Notes: generated from the letters alone by a model not told the origin. 64,000 nucleotides of DNA from an uncultured bacterium (GCA_947643145.1 CANRVD010000004.1:38477-102476), one strand, 5' to 3'. Counted from the first letter of the stretch, positions 9,587 through 18,362 are shown. Numbers and translations: made by a program.

Positions 9587-9633
9587 CTGCCATATAGTAA
9601 AATGGCAGTACATGGAAATATAATACCATGTAC
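9587..9633. terminator. Tandem abutting hairpins downstream of pnp
   Basis: Two perfect stems share a base: CTGCCAT-atagtaaa-ATGGCAG, then GTACATGG-aaatataata-CCATGTAC. They lie about 45 bases past the pnp stop on the minus strand. There is no clear T-run, so they may act as an RNA 3'-end stabiliser rather than a classical terminator. Confidence 0.45.
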
Positions 9634-9677
9634 TACCACTTCTGAAAAGCATTTCTTTCCCTGAAAAGTATATTTTC

Positions 9678-11765
9678 CTATTTTACATCCTTAATACTAA
9701 AGCTCATCCTGCCCATTTTATCCTTACCACGGCAAACTACCTTAACACGGTCTCCAAGCGTCAGTACATCTTCTACATGATTGATTCTTTCATTGGCAAT
9801 CTTTGAAATATGAACCATGCCTTCTTTACCTGGAGCAAATTCAATAAATGCACCAAATTCCTTAATATTAATTACTTCACCTTCCAAAATCTGACCTTCA
9901 TAAAAATCGGTAGTGATAATCTTAATCAGACGGATTGCCTCCTCCATCATCGCTTTATCCTCACCGCAAATAGAAACTGCTCCATCATCTGTAATATCAA
10001 TTTTCACATTGGTACGCTCAATTAGAGTATTTATTGTCTTTCCGCGCTGTCCAACCACATCACCAATCTTTTGTGGGTCAATCTGTGTCTGGATGATCTT
10101 TGGAGCATACTCACCAACTTCTTTTCTTGGTTCACTGATTGCAGGAAGCATCGTATTTTCGAGAATAAACATTCTTGCTTCCCTGGTACGCTTAATTGCT
10201 TCCTCTACAATCGGTCTTGTAAGACCATGAATTTTAATATCCATCTGAATTGCTGTAATACCGTCCTTTGTTCCTGCTACCTTAAAATCCATATCACCAA
10301 AGAAATCTTCCAGTCCCTGAATATCTGTCAGAACCAGATAATCATCATCCGTCTCGCCTGTTACGAGTCCACAGGAAATTCCTGCAACCGGCTTTTTAAT
10401 CGGTACACCTGCTGCCATCAGTGACATAGTAGATGCACAAATACTTGCCTGCGAGGTAGAGCCGTGTGACTCCAAAGTCTCGGATACGGTACGGATCGCA
10501 TACGGGAATTCTTCCTCGCTTGGAAGAACCGGAAGCAATGCACGCTCTGCCAGTGCGCCATGACCGATTTCACGACGTCCCGGACCACGGCTTGGCTTTG
10601 TCTCTCCTACAGAATAGGATGGAAAATTGTAATGGTGCATATATCTCTTTGCTGTCTTGTTGGCATCCAGCCCGTCCACCTTCTGCTGCTCTGATAACGG
10701 CGCCAGAGTTGTAATCGTACAAATCTGGGTTTGTCCACGTGTAAACATCGCAGAACCATGCACCCTCGGAATCAAATCCACCTCTGCTGCCAACGGACGA
10801 ATCTGGGTGATTTCACGCCCGTCCGGACGCTTATGGTCTTTCAAAATCATCTTGCGGACTGTCTTTTTCTGATACTGGTACACAGCCTCATCTAAGATTT
10901 CAAGCCATTCCTCATTTTCTGCAAATGCCTCGGCTAACTTTTCGGTCACGTTACGGACATTTTCCTCTCTGGTCTGCTTATCATCTGAAAATACTGCCTC
11001 TTCCATCTCTTCCGGCGGAACAATTTCTTTGATTGCCGCAAACATCTCTTCCGGAATGGCACAGCTTGTATATTCATGCTTCTCTCTTCCGACCTCTGCT
11101 ACAATAGAATCAATAAACGTAATAATTTGCTGATTCACCTCATGGCACTGATAAATCAATTCAATCATCTTGTCTTCCGATATCTCATTGGCACCGGCTT
11201 CAATCATAATAACCTTCTCTCTGGTAGAAGCTACGGTAAGACGCAAATCTCCATTATCCCACTGCTCCTGATTCGGATTGACAATACACTCTCCATTTAC
11301 CATGCCCATCTGTGTTGTTGCACAAGGACCGTCAAACGGAATATCTGAAATACTGGTTGCAATTGCAGAACCAAGCATTGCTACAAGCTCAGGCCTGCAT
11401 TCCGGGTCTACCGAAAGCACAAGATTGTTTAACGAACAGTCATTGCGGTAATCCTTTGGAAATAACGGACGCATCGGCCTGTCAATGACACGGGCTGTCA
11501 ACACTGCATTCTCCGATGCCTTTCCCTCACGTTTATTAAAACCACCCGGTATCTTTCCGACAGAATACATTTTTTCCTCAAACTCCACAGAAAGCGGGAA
11601 AAAGTCAATTCCCTCTCTTGGCTTTTCTGATGCGGTAGCCGTGGATAGTACTGTTGTATCACCATAATGCATTAATGCTGCACCATTTGCCTGCTTTGCA
11701 ACCCGTCCCACTTCTACGGTCAGTGTCCTGCCAGCAAGCTGCATGGAATATGATTTGTATGCCAT
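9678..11765 (-). CDS. pnp: Polyribonucleotide nucleotidyltransferase (PNPase)
   Basis: Phosphorolytic 3'-5' exoribonuclease of the RNA degradation machinery. 695 aa, the standard length. Two RNase PH-type domains are evident: SVEFEEKMYSVGKIPGGFNK in the first, and RGQTQICTITTLAP, RREIGHGALAERALLP and FGDMDFKVAGTKDGITAIQM in the second, the last with the catalytic Asp pair. A KH domain (DVVGQRGKTINTLIERTNVK, about 565-585) and an S1 domain (INIKEFGAFIEFAPGKEGM, about 630-650) close the protein. rpsO, the common upstream partner, is not adjacent. The leader hairpins may serve autoregulation. Confidence 0.98.
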   Translation of the reverse strand: MAYKSYSMQLAGRTLTVEVGRVAKQANGAALMHYGDTTVLSTATASEKPREGIDFFPLSVEFEEKMYSVGKIPGGFNKREGKASENAVLTARVIDRPMRPLFPKDYRNDCSLNNLVLSVDPECRPELVAMLGSAIATSISDIPFDGPCATTQMGMVNGECIVNPNQEQWDNGDLRLTVASTREKVIMIEAGANEISEDKMIELIYQCHEVNQQIITFIDSIVAEVGREKHEYTSCAIPEEMFAAIKEIVPPEEMEEAVFSDDKQTREENVRNVTEKLAEAFAENEEWLEILDEAVYQYQKKTVRKMILKDHKRPDGREITQIRPLAAEVDLIPRVHGSAMFTRGQTQICTITTLAPLSEQQKVDGLDANKTAKRYMHHYNFPSYSVGETKPSRGPGRREIGHGALAERALLPVLPSEEEFPYAIRTVSETLESHGSTSQASICASTMSLMAAGVPIKKPVAGISCGLVTGETDDDYLVLTDIQGLEDFFGDMDFKVAGTKDGITAIQMDIKIHGLTRPIVEEAIKRTREARMFILENTMLPAISEPRKEVGEYAPKIIQTQIDPQKIGDVVGQRGKTINTLIERTNVKIDITDDGAVSICGEDKAMMEEAIRLIKIITTDFYEGQILEGEVINIKEFGAFIEFAPGKEGMVHISKIANERINHVEDVLTLGDRVKVVCRGKDKMGRMSFSIKDVK

Positions 11766-11784
11766 TTATATCTCCTTTCTTCCT

Positions 11785-11814
11785 CAGGGGAGTCCCCTGT
11801 CACGCAGTACTGCG
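11785..11814 (-). promoter_or_regulatory. Leader hairpins directly upstream of pnp
   Basis: CAGGGG-agt-CCCCTG forms a tight perfect stem about 10 bases before the pnp ribosome site, followed upstream by the 12-bp palindrome CGCAGTACTGCG. In other bacteria PNPase represses its own synthesis through leader stems; that role here is inference. Confidence 0.4.
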
Positions 11815-12000
11815 TCTTTGATTTATTTTCTTAAATGCAGACATAGACCGAAACAACTGAAAAATCCACCTTCCAGATGCACTTTTCAGAAGTCTCGGGA
11901 AGCGTCTGCACACTATCTTACTAAATATAACACGAACCCGGATGTTTCGCAAGTACCTATTCTTGAAACAAGTTGCTGTTACTATTATTTAGCTGGTCCG

Positions 12001-12121
12001 GTACGCCATGCGTAAAATCAAATCCCCCAACGCTCCTACGCCGAAAATTTGCCTTGCAGATGAACGAATAGCCTGCGTGTTTTTATAAATATCAATATGC
12101 AGTGTACTAGCGCTTGTCTCG
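12001..12121. repeat. Partial copy of the 5747-5920 element family
   Basis: Read on the minus strand this region has GAGACAAGCGCTAGTAC at one end, then AACACGCAGGCTATTCGTTCATCTGCAAGGCAAATTTTCGGCGTA, closely matching the interior of the 5747-5920 element. The second terminal repeat is not recognisable. It fills part of the 370-bp gap between the kinase gene and pnp. Confidence 0.6.
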
Positions 12122-12135
12122 TTGCTCCACTGGAA

Positions 12136-13320
12136 TCAGCCGTGAATAGTGACAATATCCAGCAAAATCGCCAAAATGCATAACACCAGAATAAATGTTA
12201 AAAATGCATAAATACCTCGAAGCACATAGAAAGCCCTGCTGCTAAAATGTCCTGCCCCGGGGAGTTTGTCCGCCACTCCCAGATAATTAAAAAGAACCAG
12301 TATACTGCCAAAGATTCCAATTCCGCTGAAGACTCTCGTTAAAATCAGTTCCGTTGCCGATTTTGAATCAAAATCCGTTGTGGCAGCTATATCAATAATC
12401 ATGCCATAACAAACCGTTGCCACTGCCATTTTCCATAATTTCAGCGTGCGAAATCCCGGCGGAAGAAATTTTTGCCACGCTTTGGCATAAATTGTTGTTT
12501 CTGGTTCATTGTTCATAGAAACAGAAATATTATTTACATCTGTTTGTACACTATTGTATGTATCAGGAGAAACACTGCTCTCTGTCAAATATTTTGCATC
12601 GTTACCAAGACATTCACTTAATGCCTGACGCAGTTCAAAAACATTTTGGTATCTATGCGCCGGACTTAATTTGATACATCTGTTTACTATGTTTCCAAAA
12701 GAGCCGCCAGCTAACCTTTCTTCCGGCATCTGCCCGGTCAAAAGATAATTAAATAGCATGCCGCAGGAATAAATATCAGACCTTGCATCCGTCTGTCCGA
12801 AACCAAAATGCTCCGGCGCTGCATAGCCCGCGGTTCCCATATACTCTGTATCCCGATTTTTATTTTTATCATACGTTCTCGCGATATCAAAATCCATCAG
12901 TTTCACAACCCCATCATTTGATACCATAATATTTTCCGGCTTGATATCCCTGTGAATAACAGGAGGTTTCATAGAATGCAGAATAAACAGTATATTGCAG
13001 ATATCTGTCATTATGTATGCTGCATATATGGGATTCATTTTCCCCTGCTGTACTAATTCATCAAGCGTGTCACCGTTAATATATTCTTCTATGACAATAA
13101 ATTCATCTTCCAAAGAAATGCACTCGTAAATCTTTGGAAGATTTTTTGACGTAATCCCCTGTATCGCATAATACACTTCCCTGTGTGCAGAGGATAATCT
13201 CTTTTTGACAAAAAATTTCCCTGACTGTCTATGGCGGACCAGTAAAAATTGCCTGCTCTCTTTTAACGGTACAATTTCCTCATAAAAAGACAGTCTGCAT
13301 TCCTCTGATATTACATTCAT
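12136..13320 (-). CDS. Membrane-anchored eukaryotic-type Ser/Thr protein kinase
   Basis: 394 aa from the ATG preceded by AAGGAG. Kinase domain spans about residues 10-230: candidate ATP-anchoring Lys in FFVKKRL (about 39), VIEEYINGDTLDELV hinge, catalytic loop HRDIKPEN (123-130), metal motif DFD (143-145) in place of DFG, activation segment MGTAGYAAPE, and DARSDIYSCGMLF. A typical glycine-rich loop is not obvious. After a ~70-residue linker there are about three C-terminal membrane helices (from ~295). There are no PASTA repeats, so it is not a PrkC orthologue. It is divergent from a small HTH gene, suggesting paired function. Confidence 0.88.
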   Translation of the reverse strand: MNVISEECRLSFYEEIVPLKESRQFLLVRHRQSGKFFVKKRLSSAHREVYYAIQGITSKNLPKIYECISLEDEFIVIEEYINGDTLDELVQQGKMNPIYAAYIMTDICNILFILHSMKPPVIHRDIKPENIMVSNDGVVKLMDFDIARTYDKNKNRDTEYMGTAGYAAPEHFGFGQTDARSDIYSCGMLFNYLLTGQMPEERLAGGSFGNIVNRCIKLSPAHRYQNVFELRQALSECLGNDAKYLTESSVSPDTYNSVQTDVNNISVSMNNEPETTIYAKAWQKFLPPGFRTLKLWKMAVATVCYGMIIDIAATTDFDSKSATELILTRVFSGIGIFGSILVLFNYLGVADKLPGAGHFSSRAFYVLRGIYAFLTFILVLCILAILLDIVTIHG

Positions 13321-13558
13321 TTTCCTTCTCCTTCCTCTCATGTGCCTGCGTTACTATTCTCTGCATGTACAGTAGCGTGTCTGCTGTCAGCGTACCATTT
13401 TAGATTGTGTTTATGGTAAAATTATGCAAAAATATTATGGCATATGTGCGAATTTTCACACAGAAAGCCACAACTCTGTAAAGATAATACTGATGTCAAG
13501 AGCAAAAGGTATCTTCCCTCTGGCATCATAATAATAACATAAGTGACGAGGAAAGAAA

Positions 13559-13999
13559 ATGGATAAAAAGACAACCGGAGAACTCCACAAAATTTTAAAA
13601 AATATAAAGAATGGGCAGGAACTTGTAAACTACATAAATAATGAACTGCCCCCGCAGGACAGCATGACTTTTCATGCGTATTACAGTTTCTATCTGGAGC
13701 AGCATAACCTTGAAAAGGCAAAAGTAATCCAAATTTCAGGAATAAGCCGTACCTATGCATACCAAATCCTGCAGGGTGAAAAAAATCCCAGCCGCGACAA
13801 AATACTGGCACTTACCCTTGCCGCCGGAATGGATTTAGCAAATATAAACCACTGCCTGAAACTGGCTGGCATGAATGAATTATATGAAAAGGTAAGAAAA
13901 GATGCCATTATACTATTTGCCCTTAACAAAAATCTGGATATTATGGATATAAATGAACTACTTTTTGAAATGGACGAAGAACCATTTAGCCCTCTATAG
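13559..13999 (+). CDS. HTH (XRE-like) protein paired with the Ser/Thr kinase
   Basis: 146 aa, preceded by GAGGAAAGAAA. The segment VIQISGISRTYAYQILQGEK with KNPSRDKILALTLAAGM (about residues 57-90) looks like a helix-turn-helix of the XRE/Cro type, although the N-terminal half is helical and non-canonical. The acidic C-terminus (MDEEPF) is unusual for a DNA-binding repressor. Divergent to the membrane kinase with a 238-bp shared upstream region; such kinase/HTH neighbours make a phospho-controlled regulator plausible, but this is inference. Followed directly by a strong terminator. Confidence 0.7.
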   Translation: MDKKTTGELHKILKNIKNGQELVNYINNELPPQDSMTFHAYYSFYLEQHNLEKAKVIQISGISRTYAYQILQGEKNPSRDKILALTLAAGMDLANINHCLKLAGMNELYEKVRKDAIILFALNKNLDIMDINELLFEMDEEPFSPL

Positions 14000-14007
14000 T
14001 TATGGTT

Positions 14008-14041
14008 AAAAAAGGGGAATGCGCTGGCATTCCCCTTTTCT
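14008..14041 (+). terminator. Terminator module, copy 1
   Basis: GGGGAATGCGCTGGCATTCCCC (14014-14035 with flanks) makes a 9-bp stem with a 4-nt loop, extended by A and T runs on either side. It lies right after the HTH gene and can act in both directions. The same sequence recurs at 18747, 33616 and 34053. Confidence 0.85.
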
Positions 14042-14512
14042 ATTTACCGAGAAAAATGATTTTTTCATCAGACCACAATGAGTTATTCTCATACTCCAAT
14101 TCAAGGTCTTTTAGTTTTGCTTTTTTAGGAACTTCAAAGATAACACTTCCGTTCTTTTTCCTGCCAGCAGACAGTTCTGTAAGAAACAAATTGCTGTCGG
14201 AATCATTTACATAGGCATCTTCACATTTTTCCCCATCTGCATAGCATGAAAAGTCCCCCACATAGGCATCTTCTTTTCCAATATTCTTAAAAGTAAAACG
14301 ATATTAAACATACTGGCATCAGAGGAACTGTCTGCTTTCGTGCTGTCAGAAGAATTATCCTCGTCTTTATCTTCCGAAACATTCTCATCCTCTTTTGATG
14401 ATGCTTCGGAAGTCTCTTTTGTTTTGGTTGTATCCTCGCTTGCACATCCTGCAAATATACTGCTGCAAACTATAGCAACAGATAATAGAAATGATACTCC
14501 TCTCCTTTTCAT
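14040..14512 (-). pseudogene. Broken lipoprotein of the DUF4352/DUF5067 type
   Basis: The 5' part codes a lipoprotein signal ending SIFAGC and a Ser/Asp/Lys-rich linker, then shifts frame near 14300. The other frame resumes with FTFKNIGKEDAYVGDFSCYA and runs to the end (LELEYENNSLWSDEKIIFLG), a typical C-terminal half of the telokin-like domain found in Firmicutes lipoproteins. The N-terminal half of that domain is missing, so there is a deletion as well as a frame change. In wild-type form this would be a surface lipoprotein. The start at 14512 is chosen for the signal peptide; an ATG 15 bases upstream is possible. Terminator copy 1 lies just beyond its stop. Confidence 0.7.
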
Positions 14513-14588
14513 TATGGTTATATCCGCCTTTCTCATTTTTGAATGCCCTCTCAAATCCAAGAAGGCATCTGTAGGATTTGTAAAAAAA

Positions 14589-14945
14589 TCATGGCAGTCT
14601 TTTTTCTTTCTGCAGGATTCCTGTGATTATAAATACTGCCGCAAAGATAAAACTTAGAACAGACCATATCCTCAAATCGGAAAATGAGCCTGCATATGCA
14701 ATTCCCAGCAGTCCGCCAACTGCATAAAAGCAGCCTGCTACAATTGTTCCTGTTTTTAATCTTCGGCAGCAGATTCCGACTATTCCTGCAATAAGCATAC
14801 AACATGCAAGTATAAATCCTGCCGAACCGCTTACTTCACCATTTTCCTCCAGTGCATTGCCTAATCCTGCGGCACATGACTGAAAGGAAATAAGAAGAAA
14901 TAAAACAATTGAAATAATACCAATTACAAGCCTTGAAACTTTTAT
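14589..14945 (-). pseudogene. Small membrane protein gene with ATA in place of its start codon
   Basis: An uninterrupted 118-codon frame with a perfect AGGAGGAGGTTCCT ribosome site, but the codon at correct spacing is ATA (14943-14945). The product would begin IKVSRLVIGIISIVLFLLIS, with FQSCAAGLGNALEENGEVSG and about four hydrophobic segments, the layout of a small Firmicutes membrane family often near DUF4352-type lipoproteins. The first internal ATG would leave only 69 residues. Either it is silenced by a start mutation or it uses a rare ATA start. Its downstream partner is also broken. Confidence 0.7.
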
Positions 14946-15179
14946 AGGAACCTCCTCCTTTCCTATTTCACCTTATTTCTGCGCATAACGCAATGTTTGT
15001 GCAAGCAACGCGCAGCCACAAACTTGCCAGATGAAAAATTTATTTTTCACTCTTGATTCTTGTATACTCCTCAAATTACCGGTTTTAACGAGTAGACTGG
15101 TATTATTTTACAATATATTTTTTTCTGTTTGGTATGCCGTTGGCAGACATAACTAAGATTTTCATGTGCGTTGTGCCAG

Positions 15180-15199
15180 TATTACTAAGGCGGTTAAAT
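15180..15199. repeat. Solo terminal repeat of the 4821-4982 MITE
   Basis: A 20-bp sequence identical to the terminal inverted repeat of the element at 4821-4982 sits 9 bp past the stop of the DUF4097-type gene. No second end was found nearby, so it is a remnant or a one-ended event. Confidence 0.6.
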
Positions 15200-15207
15200 A
15201 TGCTGAA

Positions 15208-16092
15208 TCACTTTAATAAAATATCCCCCTCCTTTGTTACGATTTTTAGCCTGCCCTTTCCAGTACCTTTCTTCTCATAGTACCAGCCATCCCCTTTCGA
15301 CTTCTTTGTACCACCTCTCATCTTTCCTAATACAAGTATATCCCCATATTTTGCACTGACAGTTGCCGCCAAAGAATTAAATCCTTTCTTATCCAGATGA
15401 AGCACAATATCTCCATCTGTGCTATTAATCTGTAATTTTCCTGATACCTTCAAAGCAACCGCAGCAATATCCCCATACTTAGTTGTTATCTGCATATTTC
15501 CCGATACAACAGAACCTGCCGCTGCAATATCCCCCTCTACAGCATTGATTTTTGCCGTTCCTGAAACCTGAATGGCAGAAAGAGCAATATCTCCATTTTT
15601 CACCTGTACGTTCATATCTTTACAATGAATCTTTTTGCCTATCGCCAAATCCCCTTCTGTCATATTTACCCTGCTGTTCTTTATCACAGTGTCTGCTGAT
15701 ACATAAAGCGTTACCTTCGGCCAGTATTCCCACCACTTCTTTCCTATCTTCTGTTTCTTCTCCTTGTTCGAAAGCTTTTTTATTCCTGTTTCTTTCAGAT
15801 ACAGTACACCATTTTTAACAGAATAAGTAAGCGGATTCTTACTGTTTTTGCAATAAATGGAATAGGATAAACTACTTTTCTGTTTTTCGGTAGAAACTAT
15901 TTTTAAATCCAAATCCGTCAAATCAGCTTCTATGCTATGTATTGACGGCAATTGCTCCCTATTTCCCTCAAATACCTTTACCTCCCCTTCTGCAGCACCT
16001 CTTACGCTGGCAGCATGGCTTTCACAAACTCCCCCTGCCATGCATAACAGCAATATCGCTACCGTAATTCCAAATATTTTTACCTGCTTCAT
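15208..16092 (-). CDS. Secreted DUF4097-type beta-solenoid protein
   Basis: 294 aa with an N-terminal signal peptide (FGITVAILLLCMAGGVCESHA). The mature part alternates beta strands ending in GDI or GDL (TEGDLAIG, KNGDIALS, VEGDIAAA, KYGDIAAV, TDGDIVLH) at about 20-residue spacing, the pattern of DUF4097/adhesin-like solenoids. It has no anchor at either end, unlike its larger paralogue at 16288-17799, with which it shares the pre-solenoid region (NPLTYSVKNGVLYLKE versus NPLSYHLENGLLKLAE). Probably part of the same PadR-controlled group. Function unknown; envelope role is inferred. Confidence 0.75.
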   Translation of the reverse strand: MKQVKIFGITVAILLLCMAGGVCESHAASVRGAAEGEVKVFEGNREQLPSIHSIEADLTDLDLKIVSTEKQKSSLSYSIYCKNSKNPLTYSVKNGVLYLKETGIKKLSNKEKKQKIGKKWWEYWPKVTLYVSADTVIKNSRVNMTEGDLAIGKKIHCKDMNVQVKNGDIALSAIQVSGTAKINAVEGDIAAAGSVVSGNMQITTKYGDIAAVALKVSGKLQINSTDGDIVLHLDKKGFNSLAATVSAKYGDILVLGKMRGGTKKSKGDGWYYEKKGTGKGRLKIVTKEGDILLK

Positions 16093-16240
16093 TTCCTCGA
16101 CCTCCCGCTTTTTCTTATAGACTAGTACAACGAATATTAAGTAATTGGCAGTTTGACTTGCTTATTTTCCTGATAGCACTACTCCCCAAGCTCGACGTAG
16201 TGTCTTGTCTCATGCACCAGACATCTGGTTCTGCTTTTAT

Positions 16241-16280
16241 TCCCGCGAAGCAACAAACCAAGGGCAAGCTTGCTGCGGGA
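16241..16280. repeat. Hairpin repeat with gcaacaa...gcaagcttgc core, copy 1
   Basis: TCCCGC and GCGGGA flank GAAGCAACAAACCAAGGGCAAGCTTGCT. A related structure lies at 32121-32157 (ATGCGG ... CCGCAT around AGCAACAAGACAAGTGTGAGCTTGC). The left flank also has GTCTTGTCTCATGC, seen at other repeat edges. Confidence 0.45.
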
Positions 16281-16287
16281 TATTTGA

Positions 16288-17799
16288 CTACTGTATCGAA
16301 ATATCACCTTCTTCCATATCTACATTCAGATATTTACTGGCAGATCCATCTCTTTCATAATGCCCACTCCTTTTCTTACCACCTAGAGAACGGGCTACCG
16401 ATAACTCGCCATCTTCTGTATCCACCGTCATTTTCAATCCAGAAAGAGATTTCTTCTGTATCTGGAGCGAAATATCCCCACTTTCACTGGCAATATCAAT
16501 CTTTCCAAACGCTCCAAGATTTGAAAGTGCCACATCGCCATCCGCTGTATTTATCTGCATCTTCCCTGTAATGCTAATAGATGATCCTGAAATATCTCCA
16601 CATTCTGTCTGAAGGAAAAGTCCTTTCGATTCTTTAAAATCAGAAATCGCTATATCTCCATCACCAGACAAAATTTCTACTGCCCCTGCGCTAGCAAGGC
16701 CTGAAATACGGATATCCCCATCTTCTACCTTTATTTTCATTCCTTCTGATGCTTTAAATCCTGCGCAGGAAATATCCCCGTCAGCTGTATCAATCTGCAC
16801 TGTCCCATCAACACTCAGTCCAGATGCACTGATATCTCCATCCGCTGTATCGAATCCGGCTGTCCCCTTAATATTCAAGTCAGATACACTAATATCTCCA
16901 TCTGCCGTATTAAACTGTAAATCTTCTGAAATTATACTATTTGATAAAATGATATCCCCATCTTCCGCTTTCAGCACTGCTTTCTGACAGGAACCATCTT
17001 TAATGTTCATATCTCCGTCGACTGCCTTTATCTCCATAAGATTACAATGAAGTCCATTTATTGTTAAATCACCGTCTGCCATATTCAAATTGCAGCTCTT
17101 TAAAACAGTATTTGAAGGAACATACAATGTAATGTAACTATAATACTTATTTGTCATACTGTCTGTATTCCAAATCCAGCTTCTTAAAGAAGGTGCCTTA
17201 AAATCTTTCTCTGCCAGCTTCAATAGTCCATTCTCCAAATGATAAGACAGCGGATTTTTACGATTCATGCAATGTAACTCATAAGACATATGAAAATCAT
17301 CATCATCTGAAACTGCTATATCCAAATCAATATAATTTAAATCTGCTGTTATACTGCTAACAGAATCCAGTCTGATATCATCTGACTGCCATGTTTTGAT
17401 ACCATTTGTATCTTCCTGTATACCATCTGTATCATTTTTTTGTATATTGCCAACTTTGATATCTCCTGTATCAACTTTTATATCGCCGTTTTCTTTCCTA
17501 TTTCCCATACTCGCCAAAAGAACAATGGCAGCCACCCCAAAAAGCAAAAGAAAAATGCCAAACAGGATTTTTATTTTTCCCTGTTTTCCTCCTTTATGTC
17601 CATTCTTTGGATTCTGGCTTAGCAGATTGTTTACGATATCTGCTGCTGCCTCTTCTGGTGTCCCAAGCTCTTCCATTGCCTGCTGCTCGCCGACCTCTTC
17701 AAAATATTCCGTAAAATACTCCATTGCATTTTCATAATCGGACTTTGGTAATTTCTTCAAATGTTTTTTTAACTGATTTAAATACTCTTCCCGGTTCAA
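16288..17799 (-). CDS. HAAS (DUF1700) - membrane - DUF4097 solenoid protein
   Basis: 503 aa. Residues 1-60 form the HAAS/DUF1700 domain (YLNQLKKHLKKLPKSDYENA, LGTPEEAAADIVNNLL), followed by one membrane helix (about 76-98), a linker, and a long DUF4097 solenoid with a dozen or so DGDI/DGDL/CGDI/SGDI turns at about 20-residue spacing. The start is TTG (17797-17799), overlapping the PadR stop as TTGA, with GGAGG upstream, so it is translationally coupled to the regulator. PadR followed by HAAS protein is a known Firmicutes pairing in envelope-stress regulation. The HAAS domain would be cytosolic and the solenoid outside. Confidence 0.88.
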   Translation of the reverse strand: MNREEYLNQLKKHLKKLPKSDYENAMEYFTEYFEEVGEQQAMEELGTPEEAAADIVNNLLSQNPKNGHKGGKQGKIKILFGIFLLLFGVAAIVLLASMGNRKENGDIKVDTGDIKVGNIQKNDTDGIQEDTNGIKTWQSDDIRLDSVSSITADLNYIDLDIAVSDDDDFHMSYELHCMNRKNPLSYHLENGLLKLAEKDFKAPSLRSWIWNTDSMTNKYYSYITLYVPSNTVLKSCNLNMADGDLTINGLHCNLMEIKAVDGDMNIKDGSCQKAVLKAEDGDIILSNSIISEDLQFNTADGDISVSDLNIKGTAGFDTADGDISASGLSVDGTVQIDTADGDISCAGFKASEGMKIKVEDGDIRISGLASAGAVEILSGDGDIAISDFKESKGLFLQTECGDISGSSISITGKMQINTADGDVALSNLGAFGKIDIASESGDISLQIQKKSLSGLKMTVDTEDGELSVARSLGGKKRSGHYERDGSASKYLNVDMEEGDISIQ

Positions 17800-18113
17800 T
17801 CCCTTATCCTCCCTTCTATAATGCCGTCAATCGTATCACGGTAAGACTGCCACTCTTCTTTTAAAAAGACCAGCTGGCCCCTTCCCTTTTCCGTAATAAT
17901 ATAATATTTTCTCTTTCTTCCCTGGTATTCCCTGACATAAGTAGTCACATACCCATTATTTTCCAGCTTTCTAAGAATCGGATACAGCGTTGACTCCTTA
18001 ATCTGGGAAACCTTTTTTATCGTCTGGCTGATTTCATAGCCATACGACTCTTTTCCATCCAGTACAGATAGAATCAGACATTCAATCAATAATGCAGAAA
18101 TCGGATAGTACAT
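17796..18113 (-). CDS. PadR-family transcriptional regulator
   Basis: 105 aa from the ATG preceded by GGGGGAT; a longer reading lacks a ribosome site. Winged-helix repressor: LLIECLILSVLDGKESYGYE (recognition of the PadR N-terminus), IKESTLYPILRKLENNGYV recognition helix region, wing YQGRKRKYYIITEKGRGQL. It belongs to the short PadR-s2 group without a large C-terminal dimerisation domain. It heads the operon with the solenoid protein and probably represses it. A 7-bp inverted repeat in its AT-rich upstream region is the candidate operator. Confidence 0.9.
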   Translation of the reverse strand: MYYPISALLIECLILSVLDGKESYGYEISQTIKKVSQIKESTLYPILRKLENNGYVTTYVREYQGRKRKYYIITEKGRGQLVFLKEEWQSYRDTIDGIIEGRIRD

Positions 18114-18131
18114 ATCATCCCCCATATATGT

Positions 18132-18153
18132 AAAATTTTTATATATAAATTTT
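18132..18153. promoter_or_regulatory. Candidate PadR operator
   Basis: AAAATTT-ttatatat-AAATTTT inverted repeat about 20 bases upstream of the padR start, in a very AT-rich promoter region. PadR proteins usually bind short AT-rich palindromes before their own gene; this assignment is inference. Confidence 0.35.
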
Positions 18154-18311
18154 CTATATATTATCATGTTCTCCCTAACCTGTCAATAAGTTAAAATTTA
18201 AAAGGACATAAGCTTTCTCCATATGCCTTTACGCTGTTATTATGATGCTAAATGATTACTTAAGCCATTTGCATAAACTGCGGCTTCAAGTTTTTTGCAT
18301 CATTTAACATG

Positions 18312-18362
18312 AAAAAATGGAAGAATTTCAGTATTTCTTCTACTGAAATTCTTCCATTTTTT
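18312..18362. terminator. 22-bp perfect stem bidirectional terminator
   Basis: A-run, then TGGAAGAATTTCAGTA, a 7-nt loop, and the exact complement ending in a T-run: 22 paired bases without mismatch. It follows the broken gene at 18370 on the minus strand. Confidence 0.85.

Noticed and set aside
13422..13811. 129-codon minus-strand frame opposite the HTH gene
   Set aside because: It is Cys- and Phe-rich and antisense to a clearly coding frame with a ribosome site and a terminator.
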